A stretch of 64,000 nucleotides of DNA, taken from contig NZ_CAJJWO010000009.1 in the NCBI RefSeq assembly GCF_905196875.1, forward strand, positions 1 to 64,000, given 5' to 3'. Numbering within the stretch: position 1 is the stretch's first letter; every line of letters starts with the position of its first letter. Shown piece after piece: positions 1 through 9,400 of the stretch. The position numbers and the translations under genes are program-made. The stretch is from an uncultured Parabacteroides sp. Its GTDB lineage: Bacteria; Bacteroidota; Bacteroidia; Bacteroidales; Tannerellaceae. Below the pieces are notes generated by a model, which was not told where the DNA came from, searched no databases, and saw only the letters and a list, made by a program, of their open reading frames with translations.

Positions 1-2
1 GA

Positions 3-344
3 AAAGGGAAGTACACATTAGTCGATTTCTGGGCTAGCTGGTGCGGCCCCTGCCGGGCAGAAACGCCTGTTTTAGCCGAAGTATATAACCAATATAAAAA
101 CAAAGGGCTGGAAGTACTAGGTGTCGCCGTATGGGATAGTCCCGAAAACACAAAGAAAGCCATTGAAGAGCTGAAAATTAGCTGGCCACAAATTACTAAC
201 GCTAGCGATAGCCCAACAACACTATATGGCATCAACGGTATTCCCCATATCATCCTGTTTGGTCCGGACGGCACAATCATAGCCCGCGACCTGCGTGGTG
301 ATGGATTAAAGGCAAAGGTAAAAGAAGTAATCGAAACTAAATAA
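3..344 (+). CDS. TlpA/ResA-like thioredoxin-fold protein, C-terminal part (5' end outside window)
   Basis: Open from the first bases of the window in frame 3 and ending at TAA 342-344, so only the last 113 residues are seen. They begin KGKYTLVDFWASWCGPC, a thioredoxin strand followed by a WCGPC redox site, and continue with the TlpA-type features GVAVWDSPENTKKAIEEL and the cis-proline strand GINGIPHIILFGPDG. Members of this family are periplasmic or surface-anchored thiol-disulfide reductases; the signal peptide and any N-terminal DUF4369-like domain would lie upstream of the window. A 13-bp-stem hairpin follows 20 nt after the stop. Redox function is secure from the motif; the substrate is unknown. 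Confidence 0.93.
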   Translation, partial: KGKYTLVDFWASWCGPCRAETPVLAEVYNQYKNKGLEVLGVAVWDSPENTKKAIEELKISWPQITNASDSPTTLYGINGIPHIILFGPDGTIIARDLRGDGLKAKVKEVIETK

Positions 345-364
345 ACATAAATGCCACGCAGTAT

Positions 365-415
365 TTCAGCTTCCCGCGCGTTTTTTAAATAAAATGCGGG
401 AAGCTGAACGATTTT
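365..415 (+). terminator. Long-stem hairpin after the thioredoxin gene
   Basis: Perfect 13-bp inverted repeat, TTCAGCTTCCCGC at 365-377 and its complement at 396-408, with an 18-nt AT-rich loop and a short tail ending in TTTT. It sits between the thioredoxin stop and the next start codon, which begins only 9 nt after the stem. It may be a terminator for the upstream gene, or a leader hairpin for the downstream one. Confidence 0.6.
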
Positions 416-417
416 AG

Positions 418-954
418 ATGAGCAAAAGATTAATTATATGGATGTTGATATGCCTGAACGGTACGGAATATGTATACGGACAATGGACAGAAAAGGATTC
501 GGTATGGCTTCAAAAGGTTATTTCCGGCAAAGAAAAGATAGAACTGAACCCCGAAGCATTGAAAGCAATAGAATCCGGAACACTCATCAACACAGATAAA
601 CCGGCGTCAAACATGATCATGGCACCATCCACCTCTCCTGCTTCATGCGTACTGAAAGATTTCTCCGAATATGTACGCCCGGAGGATGTGGAAGAGCACA
701 ATCCAAACCGAAAAGTGGCACTGAAAGACTTACCTCCTGCCGTTTTCATGCGCTATGGACTCGACAAGCCCCTACCCCGGATCAAAATGTTCGGTTCCTT
801 CTACGTCTCCCCCGATATCAGGGCTAACGCTCAAAAACCTTCAGGCATCTCATTCGACGATATGCTTCAACAAGTTTTTATGCCTAGCGCACGCTCCAAA
901 AGAAGAAATGCACAACGCTGGCAAACACAGAAATACTACAACAATTATCCGTAA
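418..954 (+). CDS. Secreted hypothetical protein, DUF4858-like
   Basis: 178 residues. The N-terminus MSKRLIIWMLICLNG...VYGQ reads as a cleavable signal peptide, followed by WTEKDSVWLQKVISGKEKIELNPEALKAIESG, which resembles the Bacteroidales DUF4858 family (recognition from memory, not searched). The remainder is polar with no catalytic motif I can name and a basic C-terminus (RSKRRNAQRWQ). It follows a thioredoxin gene and precedes an acyltransferase in the same direction, but spacing does not prove an operon. The start ATG lies 9 nt after a strong hairpin, so either a promoter lies within the hairpin region or the gene is read through from upstream. Function unknown; export is likely. Confidence 0.7.
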   Translation: MSKRLIIWMLICLNGTEYVYGQWTEKDSVWLQKVISGKEKIELNPEALKAIESGTLINTDKPASNMIMAPSTSPASCVLKDFSEYVRPEDVEEHNPNRKVALKDLPPAVFMRYGLDKPLPRIKMFGSFYVSPDIRANAQKPSGISFDDMLQQVFMPSARSKRRNAQRWQTQKYYNNYP

Positions 955-1026
955 TTTTTTCATACATTTGTTGCCTCATTTACGCGGCTGCTTGTCGTTT
1001 TATGTTTAACACACTTGAATGATAAA

Positions 1027-1761
1027 ATGGAAAAAATTATTTCGTACCTGCTTTCGGCCATCTATTATGTGTTATTTGGATTTACACTGGCTTTCTTTCA
1101 TGTAGTACAGTGGATATGTTTCAACCTGTTTGGCTACAAGTCACACAAAAAAAGCGTGGATATTTTGAGTTTTTTCCTGGTTGCCAACACTTATGTACTA
1201 GGCACAAGATACAAAGTTACCGGACTGGAAAAACTTCCGGCCAACCAACCCCTGATTATTGCATCAAACCATCAAAGCCTGTATGATATTACTTCTATCT
1301 GTTGGTTCATGCGCAAAGTGCACCCTAAATTTATCAGTAAAATAGAATTGGGAAAAGGTATCCCCAGCATCTCATACAACCTCAATCACGGTGGTTCCGT
1401 ACTTATCGACCGGAAAGACCCGAAACAAGCATTGTCTGCTATCCGTGTAATGGCTGAATATATCGAACAAAACAAACGTTCAGCCGTGATTTTCCCGGAA
1501 GGGACACGAAGCAAAACAGGAAAGCCCCGTCCTTTTGCTGAAAACGGACTGAAAATCCTCTGTAAATATGCACCATCGGCCTACATGGTACCGGTCACCA
1601 TCAACAACTCATGGAAGATGACGAAATGGGGGTCCTTCCCTCTGGGACTCGGCAACCGTATCGAACTCATCATACACGACCCTGTTCCTGTGAAATCTAA
1701 ACCCTTCGCTGAACTCTTTACCGAAACAGAACAGATTGTTATCGGAAGTATCACAGTATAA
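1027..1761 (+). CDS. plsC: 1-acyl-sn-glycerol-3-phosphate acyltransferase (PlsC-type)
   Basis: Transfers an acyl chain to lysophosphatidic acid, making phosphatidic acid for membrane phospholipids at the cytoplasmic face of the inner membrane. The two family signatures are present: the catalytic HX4D box in SNHQSLYD and the substrate-binding box VIFPEGTRSKTG. An N-terminal hydrophobic stretch (IISYLLSAIYYVLFGFTLAFFHVVQ) gives membrane attachment. Length (about 244 residues) is normal. A TTG at 1015 is possible, but the ATG at 1027 gives the usual MEKIISYLL start and is preferred. The paired terminator at 1771 follows 10 nt after the stop. The fold and reaction are well supported; acyl donor specificity is not visible. 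Confidence 0.93.
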   Translation: MEKIISYLLSAIYYVLFGFTLAFFHVVQWICFNLFGYKSHKKSVDILSFFLVANTYVLGTRYKVTGLEKLPANQPLIIASNHQSLYDITSICWFMRKVHPKFISKIELGKGIPSISYNLNHGGSVLIDRKDPKQALSAIRVMAEYIEQNKRSAVIFPEGTRSKTGKPRPFAENGLKILCKYAPSAYMVPVTINNSWKMTKWGSFPLGLGNRIELIIHDPVPVKSKPFAELFTETEQIVIGSITV

Positions 1762-1770
1762 AGACTATCA

Positions 1771-1811
1771 AAAAGCCCCCCGAAAGTATAACTCCCAGGG
1801 GGCATTTCATT
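1771..1811. terminator. Terminator between convergent plsC and the large LRR protein gene
   Basis: GCCCCC at 1775-1780 pairs with GGGGGC at 1798-1803 around a 17-nt loop, with AAAA before and a T-rich segment after. It lies between a plus-strand and a minus-strand gene that converge, so it can serve both. Confidence 0.75.
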
Positions 1812-1848
1812 TCTACCAGAGGTATTTTACCCGATGGATACTTAGCTG

Positions 1849-4800
1849 TTACTTCACAATCACTTTAGTACGAATCACATTCGAACCATCTTCCAGTATA
1901 ACACCATACACACCACTTGCCAACTGAATACGGCCATCACCACTGATCTGTTGACGCTGCATACGACCATCCATGCTGACAATGGTTACTTTACCTTGTG
2001 TAACACCTTCGATCACGAGGTAACCTTGAGTACCATATATCCTTGCAGTTACAACAGACTCAATACCTGTCGGTATGCCGCTAAAGAGAGGCTTAATAGT
2101 TACATCCTGTGTAAGTTTCAGCGTACGCAACTGGCTCTTCACTTCTTTATCATCCGACCAGCCGTTGAACATCACCCCACTTTCCGGATATGCAACCAAT
2201 GTAATCACATCGTTGAAATAGCATACACCGTCTGCCGGACCATCCACCTGTACTTTACCCATCACATATCCATTGTCATTCTTCGTAATCGTTTCCACTG
2301 AAACTTTCAATGGAGTAGGATTAGCCAACGAGATCTGAACTGTTGTATTTTCGCTTACTTTTGCAATGGTATAGGTTCCGTCTGTCGATTTCAGCTCGGT
2401 TCCGTTTACTTTTACAACGATATTGCCAAAATCCGCAGCCAACGCACCAAGTGTAAAACTAAAAGATTTATTTTTAAGAACGGCATTTACTCCCGGTTTA
2501 CTGATTACAACACCACGCACTTCTCCTGCTTTCGGCAAAGTTACTGCGTATTGACTGTCCGGATCCACCGGATCACCTGGCTTTGGCTCTATCACCTTAG
2601 GCTGGAAAGTCGCTTCAATAGCGACAGAGGAAGTTCCCACTGTATAAACGCCTGTATTATTCGAGCCGTTTACTATCAGCGATTTCAGTTCCAGACCTTC
2701 ACGAGGTTCAACCTTAATAGTAAGCACATCTCCTTTTGTTACAGCACTACCGGTAGGTAATGTTTGTCCCAACTGGTTAGTTACGGTTATTGTTCCTTCC
2801 GTCTGTACAAAAGTGACTATTTGCAGATCGGAAACACTAACGGAAACATAATCGACTTGTGCAGTAGTTCCTTCCCCTCCGGTTTCCACAGTCAGATAAT
2901 TCTTATCATATCCGGTTTCCGGTGTAAATACCACCGGCTGTTTATAAGATCCGGCAACAGAGAAAGATTTCGTACCATCTTTCCAGGAAAATTTACCAGG
3001 AATATTGGCAGCACCTCCTGTCAGGTCAGACAAGGAAAGGACCTGTCCTTTCGCAATCACGGAAGCCTTCGGCATTGTGTAAATAACCGGTTTAATCTTG
3101 TTGACAATAAAAGCGGCACTTTCAGCAGTAGTCTCCACGTACCCTGTGGCCTTATCTGCTGCAATCGACACACAAACAGTATATGTACCTGCATCGACCG
3201 GCTGAGCAACGACTTTACCGGAAGCATCTTTATAAGTTACCGATACAGAAGAGCCAATGGTTACCCAGGAAACAGGCTGGTCATTCTTATCAGAGATCGC
3301 CAATCCCGTTTCAGAGTTATATGCAAGCGGTTCGCCCGTGAAATCGGTTTTCTGACTTCCTATTTCAATATTATACGTATCACCGGAGCCCTTGACAACA
3401 CTAAAGTTTGTATTTTCTTTTATTGTAACAGTATAAACCAACATTCCATCTTCTGTGGTGGTAGGAGTAACCACAGTTGGACTAATATCAGATGTTTTCT
3501 TCAACTCAACACCTTTTGTTCCTTTTGGATAAGTAACAATAGCTGTCAATTCTGTATCATCAGCAAAAGTATCCGTCGAAATATCCACCGGTTTATTACC
3601 ATTCAGCCATTGAATACTGTACAAGGTTGGCAACTCATTCATCGTAATCTTATACAGATCGAGGGAACTTCCCGGAACCATCACATTTACGGTTGCTTCT
3701 GCATTTTCAAAGTTTGCATCATCAGCAGGCAAGGTCGGAGTGAAAGTTACTTTTACGGAATGAGATTTACCCGGAGTTGAAGTTGAAGGAGACGATGTTT
3801 CAAATGTACCCTTTATCTCAGCATTATTAAAAATTACTTTACCACCGGTTATTTTGTACGTTTTGTCCTTTTCAACCGTTACAGTCGGTAAAGTCTCGAT
3901 GGTCAATGGAGCTTTCGTTATTTCCAATCCAAAATCCTCAACACCAGCCACTACTTTTGGAATATAAGAATCATTCTCTTCAAATACCAAAGTTGCTTTA
4001 TATTTACCGGCATTGATAGGAGTATCAACTGGAGTAGAATTTGCATCATCCGTTTTATAAGTAATCTTCACATGTTCATTCAAATTAGCCGGAACGGTAC
4101 TGAATAAAACAGGTTTCACTTTGCCATCATAAGTCTGTAACTGACCAGTACTACCATCATTAATTACGGGTTTAATATCCACTTCCTGCATGGTCTTTGT
4201 TGTGATAGAAATAGTCACATCTGAGGTTTTTACTGTAAATGCAACTGTATATTTCATATCCTGACCAGACTTATCTTTCTCAACAGTCTTCAATTCACCC
4301 CCGTTGATAGTTATATCTTTTAAGCGATAAACTCCATCAGGGGCAGTTCCACCGGATAATTTTTTAGTTGTAAAAATAGCCTGATACGTTGTATTCGGTT
4401 GTAAATCAACAGCAGTTCCATCAGTAACATCTTGTGAAGAGCCATCCGACTTTTGAATAATCACCTTATTATCAGCGATATAATCGGCCGAAGCTGCAAG
4501 TTCCAGTCCATTCACTTTAACTAAAGCCTTTATTGAAGGATTTATAAAAGTAACAGAAACCGTAATAGATGTATTATCTGCATAATTAGCATTAGTAATA
4601 TCCTCGCTATATGTATAATTTACAACATCGGCTGGATCCGTCTTAACATCAGATGTTTTATCAGTTCCATTTACTGTTAGCTTAAAATCATATCCTGTAT
4701 TCGGTTTGATCTTAACCAACAGCTTTTCGCCGGTTGCAATCGTTTTACCTGAAGCCAGATCAGATGTTGTTGTACCGGATACTTTCTGAACTGTAAAACT

Positions 4801-6192
4801 TCCACCTTCCTGCGTTTTGTTTTCGTAAGAAACAGGATGTTCCTTGCCTAAAACAACTGCTGTAATCTGAGGAGCAACAGTTATTGTCTTTGCATCATAA
4901 AGCCCCTTAACTATAAATTCAATCGATTTACCTTTATATGGTTCCTGTTGACCGAAGATAGCAGGAACCATGCCTTTTACCGTGTAAACAGCTGTTTCGT
5001 AACCATCTTCAGGGTCTAATGTGAAAAGAAGCTTATCCCCTTGCTTTACATTTTGAGGAGTAGTGACAAAATCAGCCGAAGCAACACCATTTATTGATAC
5101 TTTAAACGAATTCGCTTTCGCATTTACAGGTAACACACCTCCCAGTTTAAACTCAGCAGGCTTCACTTCCAGATCAGTAAGTTTATATTGGCGATCACCC
5201 GCTGTCAATGAACATTGGTAAGTGCCTTGAACAAACTCTTTCGTTGTTGCATCGTAGAAACGGTATTCGCCATCCCAGGCATCCGGTTGATGAACGGTTT
5301 TATTATTATCTTCTTCGTAAACATTATTCTTCTTTATTTGCCAGGTAACTTTTGAATATTCAGGCTTACCAGTTGAAGGAATATTAGCCTGGGTAATTAA
5401 TGCTGAAATACGAACCCCGGTATGAGCTTTACAATCACTTATCGAAGATACTGATAATGTCTGTACTCCCCAGGTAATTACACAAGCTGGATTACCAGGA
5501 TTAGCCGATAATGTCAAAATGTTATTGTCTGAAATATCCAATTTAGCTAATGCAGTCAAAGCTCCAAGATTTGTCAAAGCAGTTAATTTATTCTTAGAGA
5601 CATTTAACTCAGTTAATACAGTATAGCCAGAAACATCCAAAGCTGCATTTAATGCATTACCGGATAAATTAAGGCTTGTCAACTTTGTTTTAACAGTAGG
5701 CAAAGTGACCTTACTAAACACCAACTTATTATCAGAAGCATTCAGCGTTTTCAAAACAGATGCATCAGTTAAAGTCAACGTTTCCAGTCCTAAGCCGGAA
5801 CAAGTAAGAGATTCCAGAACAGAACCGGAAACAACCAGTTCCTTTACATAATTATCTTTACTCAAATTGAGAGTTTTCAGTTTATCTTCACCTGCTATTT
5901 CCAATTTATCCATCCGTCCGGTCACAGTAGCAATTGTAGCAGAAGTTGAAGTTATTTCAACTTCTGCTGTGTACCCTTGCGCAAGGGTAACTGTCTTTTT
6001 ATCGGCACTCAGTGTGACTTTTCCACTGTGTGTCGTTGATAAATCTGTCACTGTAGCCATCTGATCCAACGTAACCGTTACCGGCATGCCACCGGTAGAA
6101 GTCACTTTTATATTTACATCCGCCGCTCTCGCCATTCCCAACACTGCAAATAGCATCAGAACCGCATAAAGTAATCGTTGTTTCATAATCAT
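1849..6192 (-). CDS. Very large secreted protein: leucine-rich repeats, MBG/Ig-like repeats, C-terminal sorting-like domain
   Basis: 1447 residues (ATG at 6192; a second ATG at 6186 gives MKQRLLYAVLMLFAVLGMARAA and may be the true start). After the signal peptide come leucine-rich repeats over roughly residues 90-235 (for example LTSLNLSGNALN, LTELNVSKNKLTAL, LAKLDISDNNIL). A long series of beta-sandwich repeats follows, including MBG-like units marked by ITKAPLTIE and VNKIKPVIY. The last about 75 residues (VTIVSMDGRMQ...GVYGVILEDGSNVIRTKVIVK) resemble a type IX secretion-type C-terminal domain. This architecture is typical of cell-surface or adhesin-like proteins of Bacteroidales. The gene follows the DUF6383-type gene in the same direction, but a strong terminator separates them. 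Binding partner unknown. Confidence 0.85.
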   Translation of the reverse strand: MIMKQRLLYAVLMLFAVLGMARAADVNIKVTSTGGMPVTVTLDQMATVTDLSTTHSGKVTLSADKKTVTLAQGYTAEVEITSTSATIATVTGRMDKLEIAGEDKLKTLNLSKDNYVKELVVSGSVLESLTCSGLGLETLTLTDASVLKTLNASDNKLVFSKVTLPTVKTKLTSLNLSGNALNAALDVSGYTVLTELNVSKNKLTALTNLGALTALAKLDISDNNILTLSANPGNPACVITWGVQTLSVSSISDCKAHTGVRISALITQANIPSTGKPEYSKVTWQIKKNNVYEEDNNKTVHQPDAWDGEYRFYDATTKEFVQGTYQCSLTAGDRQYKLTDLEVKPAEFKLGGVLPVNAKANSFKVSINGVASADFVTTPQNVKQGDKLLFTLDPEDGYETAVYTVKGMVPAIFGQQEPYKGKSIEFIVKGLYDAKTITVAPQITAVVLGKEHPVSYENKTQEGGSFTVQKVSGTTTSDLASGKTIATGEKLLVKIKPNTGYDFKLTVNGTDKTSDVKTDPADVVNYTYSEDITNANYADNTSITVSVTFINPSIKALVKVNGLELAASADYIADNKVIIQKSDGSSQDVTDGTAVDLQPNTTYQAIFTTKKLSGGTAPDGVYRLKDITINGGELKTVEKDKSGQDMKYTVAFTVKTSDVTISITTKTMQEVDIKPVINDGSTGQLQTYDGKVKPVLFSTVPANLNEHVKITYKTDDANSTPVDTPINAGKYKATLVFEENDSYIPKVVAGVEDFGLEITKAPLTIETLPTVTVEKDKTYKITGGKVIFNNAEIKGTFETSSPSTSTPGKSHSVKVTFTPTLPADDANFENAEATVNVMVPGSSLDLYKITMNELPTLYSIQWLNGNKPVDISTDTFADDTELTAIVTYPKGTKGVELKKTSDISPTVVTPTTTEDGMLVYTVTIKENTNFSVVKGSGDTYNIEIGSQKTDFTGEPLAYNSETGLAISDKNDQPVSWVTIGSSVSVTYKDASGKVVAQPVDAGTYTVCVSIAADKATGYVETTAESAAFIVNKIKPVIYTMPKASVIAKGQVLSLSDLTGGAANIPGKFSWKDGTKSFSVAGSYKQPVVFTPETGYDKNYLTVETGGEGTTAQVDYVSVSVSDLQIVTFVQTEGTITVTNQLGQTLPTGSAVTKGDVLTIKVEPREGLELKSLIVNGSNNTGVYTVGTSSVAIEATFQPKVIEPKPGDPVDPDSQYAVTLPKAGEVRGVVISKPGVNAVLKNKSFSFTLGALAADFGNIVVKVNGTELKSTDGTYTIAKVSENTTVQISLANPTPLKVSVETITKNDNGYVMGKVQVDGPADGVCYFNDVITLVAYPESGVMFNGWSDDKEVKSQLRTLKLTQDVTIKPLFSGIPTGIESVVTARIYGTQGYLVIEGVTQGKVTIVSMDGRMQRQQISGDGRIQLASGVYGVILEDGSNVIRTKVIVK

Positions 6193-6269
6193 GATATTTT
6201 TAGTTTATAATCTATTTTATGAAAGAAATTTGTGATTTTGTAATAAGGATTTTACCCTGTTAGTTGAAA

Positions 6270-6304
6270 AAAGCCCCTGCCGGTCAACGACCTGCCGGGG
6301 CTTT
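6270..6304 (-). terminator. Terminator downstream of the DUF6383-type gene
   Basis: AAAGCCCC (6270-6277) pairs with GGGGCTTT (6297-6304); inside, GGTC/GACC forms a second short stem. Read on the minus strand the stem is followed by TTTTTT, a good intrinsic terminator for the gene ending at 6493. It would insulate the 1447-residue protein gene from the phase-variable-looking promoter upstream. Confidence 0.8.
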
Positions 6305-6422
6305 GTCTTGTGTCTGCTTCCTCGCTTCACAGCGATACCGGCAGATGAACTTTATTTTATTACTTTAGTATTAATAACTACCACTTGTTCGCCCTCACGG
6401 GGTAATTGGTTGGTTTAGAAGA

Positions 6423-6444
6423 GAGACGCACCACCGTGCGCCTC
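6423..6444 (-). other. Second 3' hairpin below the DUF6383-type gene
   Basis: On the minus strand GAGGCGCAC, loop GGTG, GTGCGTCTC: a 9-bp stem with one G-U pair, about 50 nt past the stop codon at 6493. No T-run follows, so it is more likely an mRNA 3'-stabilising hairpin than a terminator. Confidence 0.5.
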
Positions 6445-6492
6445 TACCACCACGTGATAATTTAGAATTATTTGATTATAAAAAATCCTTTA

Positions 6493-9400
6493 TTATTTAA
6501 CCACTGCCTTTACAGCTGCTTCGCCCTCAACAGCTACAACTACGATACCGGCTGGTACTGCGATTGTTGCGTCGTCGGAAGAAAGAACTGTAGAAGCAAG
6601 AGTCTGGCCAAGTACGTTGCATACTGTAACTTTCTTAGCAGCTGCACCCTTGATCGTTACGATACCGTTACCACCTTCAACTGTTACGCTGCTTGCAGTA
6701 ATACCTTCGTTAGCTGTCGGAGCACCTTCAGACTTCTTAGCCTGGAATACTTCAGCTTCCTGAATTTCCGGAGTTACAACCAATACATGGTTAATAGTCT
6801 TCAACCAACCGCGAGTGTTCTTATCGTACATTGTTTCGATATAGAAGTTTTCACGTGCTGCATCGCAATAACGGAAGGCGAATGTAGCATAGTTCAAGTT
6901 ATTTGCTCCCAGAGCTGCATCGCTCAGGTCGTAAACAGCACCACTCTTATCGAATGTCAACTTAGAACCTTCGTGTCTTGCGTTAACGAAGCCCAGACGA
7001 TAGTACTTAGTAGTGTTCTGATCGATGTTCTTGTACATATAAACAGGATTTGCACTGACAGAGTCGATCATGTTCACCAGATAAGCAGCATCTGTATAAA
7101 GATGACGGTTGTGTGAAGCAATGCTTGAATTCTGTTCATAAGTATCAACATTACGCAGACCCAATAAGAAGCGAGGACATTCCGGACGAGATACGTTAGC
7201 TGTATCCAGGAAGATAGCATTGTTCTTATTCAGATTCTTATCCAGGCTTTCCAGCAAACCAACGTTAGCACCTTTGACTGTGTTTTCGCTCAACAGGTAG
7301 TTACCTGCTGCATCGTCAGCCTTGAAGAATTCCAAAGTATCACGGCTGAATTCGCCACGAAGATCTTTGTAATTGAATGCCTGCTGTTTTTCAACACTGA
7401 AAATACTTGAAGCATAGCTGTTAGCATATCCATCAGAGATAAGGCTGCTTGGCTGTACTTCGGCTGTCATCTGGTTAACAAACAAACGTGCACCATAAGC
7501 AACCTTTGTAGAAGTACCGTTACCAGTCTGAGTTACAACAAGCGGATCAACCAATACAAACTGAGTAGGATCTTCAGTAGAGATCTGTTTTACATAGAAT
7601 GCACGACGGTTCTTCACATTTTCTGTTCCAGACATTTCATCTGCATCCAGATTAGTAGAGAACAAGTTATCATCAAACTTAACCTGAATTGAAGTCAAGC
7701 GATATTTACCGCTTTCCAGTGTGATATACTGACGAGTCTTTATACTTGAAGGTTCAATACCTGAATTAGCATTTACTTCATCTTTATAGATATAGTATTT
7801 AGCGCGAACCAACATTTTAGCAGTATCAACAGCATTTCCTTTTGTAGGAACATAACCATAGATCAACTCATCTGTACCCATAGTTTTCTGAGAATAGATA
7901 TCTTTATCTTTCACCAGAACTCTTTCCATCTTATATTCGCCCTTAGCATCCTGAACCAGCTTCAATACGCCATCCACGCTAGTCAGGGAGAAATGAGTAT
8001 CACCCAGGTTCTTCATACCGATAGCATATACACTCGTATCAGCAATAGCTTCAGCCTGTGTCATATCCAGATAACCCATAGTACGGTTAGTCAGTTCTGC
8101 CTGCGGGATCATTTCGATACGGATAGTATCACGATATGTCTGCATCAAACCAGCTGCATCGTAATAAGTAGCCATGTTTGCATAAGTATTCGGTTCAGAA
8201 GTCTTCCACCAGTAGCTAGTACCCCAGGTACGTCCTGACTCACGGTTGATGATTGTGTAGTAACCACCGTTACCCTTAACATACCACTGAGCAGAAGGAA
8301 TAACTTTCTTATCTTCAGAGTAAACCAGGTTACCGATATTGCTCAGATCGTTTTTGTGCATATCAGCATTGATACCAGTATTGTTCGGATTATTACCGTT
8401 TTGAACATCACCTCTATCCCATTTCTGAGTCATTGCATTCCAATAAGTAAATGTAGCATTGGTAGCAGCTAAATCTTCATAACGATAGTCACCTTCTTTT
8501 GTCAGATCAGAAGAAAGTTTCTTCGCATTCCGGATATAATAGAAACCTTCTGCGATATCAGCTACTTCGTTCAAATCCGATTCTGTCTTAGTTGTCTTAA
8601 TTGTGATGTAAGTCAACAGACCGTTGTATTTATCATCGTTTACATCATGAGGACCAGCTGTCAATACAACATGAGTCGGAGTCAAAGTAACCAGACGAGT
8701 CAAGTTGCTATGAGCAGTTGCATACTGAGGTGCATAGATCATCAGACCAGTATAAGTTGCAGAAGTTATCGTATTAGCATTAGCTTTATCAAGCACTGCC
8801 ATATCACCTGTAAGTACGGCTGCAGCAGCAGGATCTGCGACCCATACATTCAGATCGGTTCCGGCAGCAGTAAATGCAGTTCCCAATGCAAGAGCAGCTG
8901 CTTTATTCATCTGCAATACATTACCTACAGCATTCCATAATAAGAAATTATCTGTATTGACATCTGTCAAACCATGTGGTGCATAACCATTACGTTTTTT
9001 AGCATCGGTAAGATCTGTTACACTCCACGGAGAAGCATAATGCAACAAACGAGCACCCTGTTTAAATCCGGCTAATTCCTGAGCATAAGAAGGATAATAA
9101 CCTCTGGCGGCGCCACGTGAAAGAGTCGGGTCAATCGTTGGATTAGCAGCACATTGAGCAATACGCATAACGTTATTAGTACCTACTGTTGCAGCAGTAC
9201 CATTCCAAGGTGTCGCGTCTGAATTAGAAGCACCAGCAGCATCAATAGCCATCTGTGCCCACCAAGAAGCTGCATCATTCTTATCTGCCTTATACAACAT
9301 TTCAGCCTGCAAGCGTAAGCTCTGAGTAGACGGATAGAAGATAGGACGGAAGTTTGACTGACGTTTCAACTGCGTATAAGTAGTCATTGTATTAGGAGCA

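Noticed and set aside
2764..3780. 338-residue plus-strand frame inside the large secreted protein gene
   Set aside because: Anti-sense shadow of the 1447-residue minus-strand gene; Ser/Arg/Asn-rich composition, no domain and no start context.
6472..7116. 214-residue plus-strand frame opposite the DUF6383-type gene
   Set aside because: Cys/Tyr-rich shadow sequence without family features; the minus strand carries signal peptide and domain.
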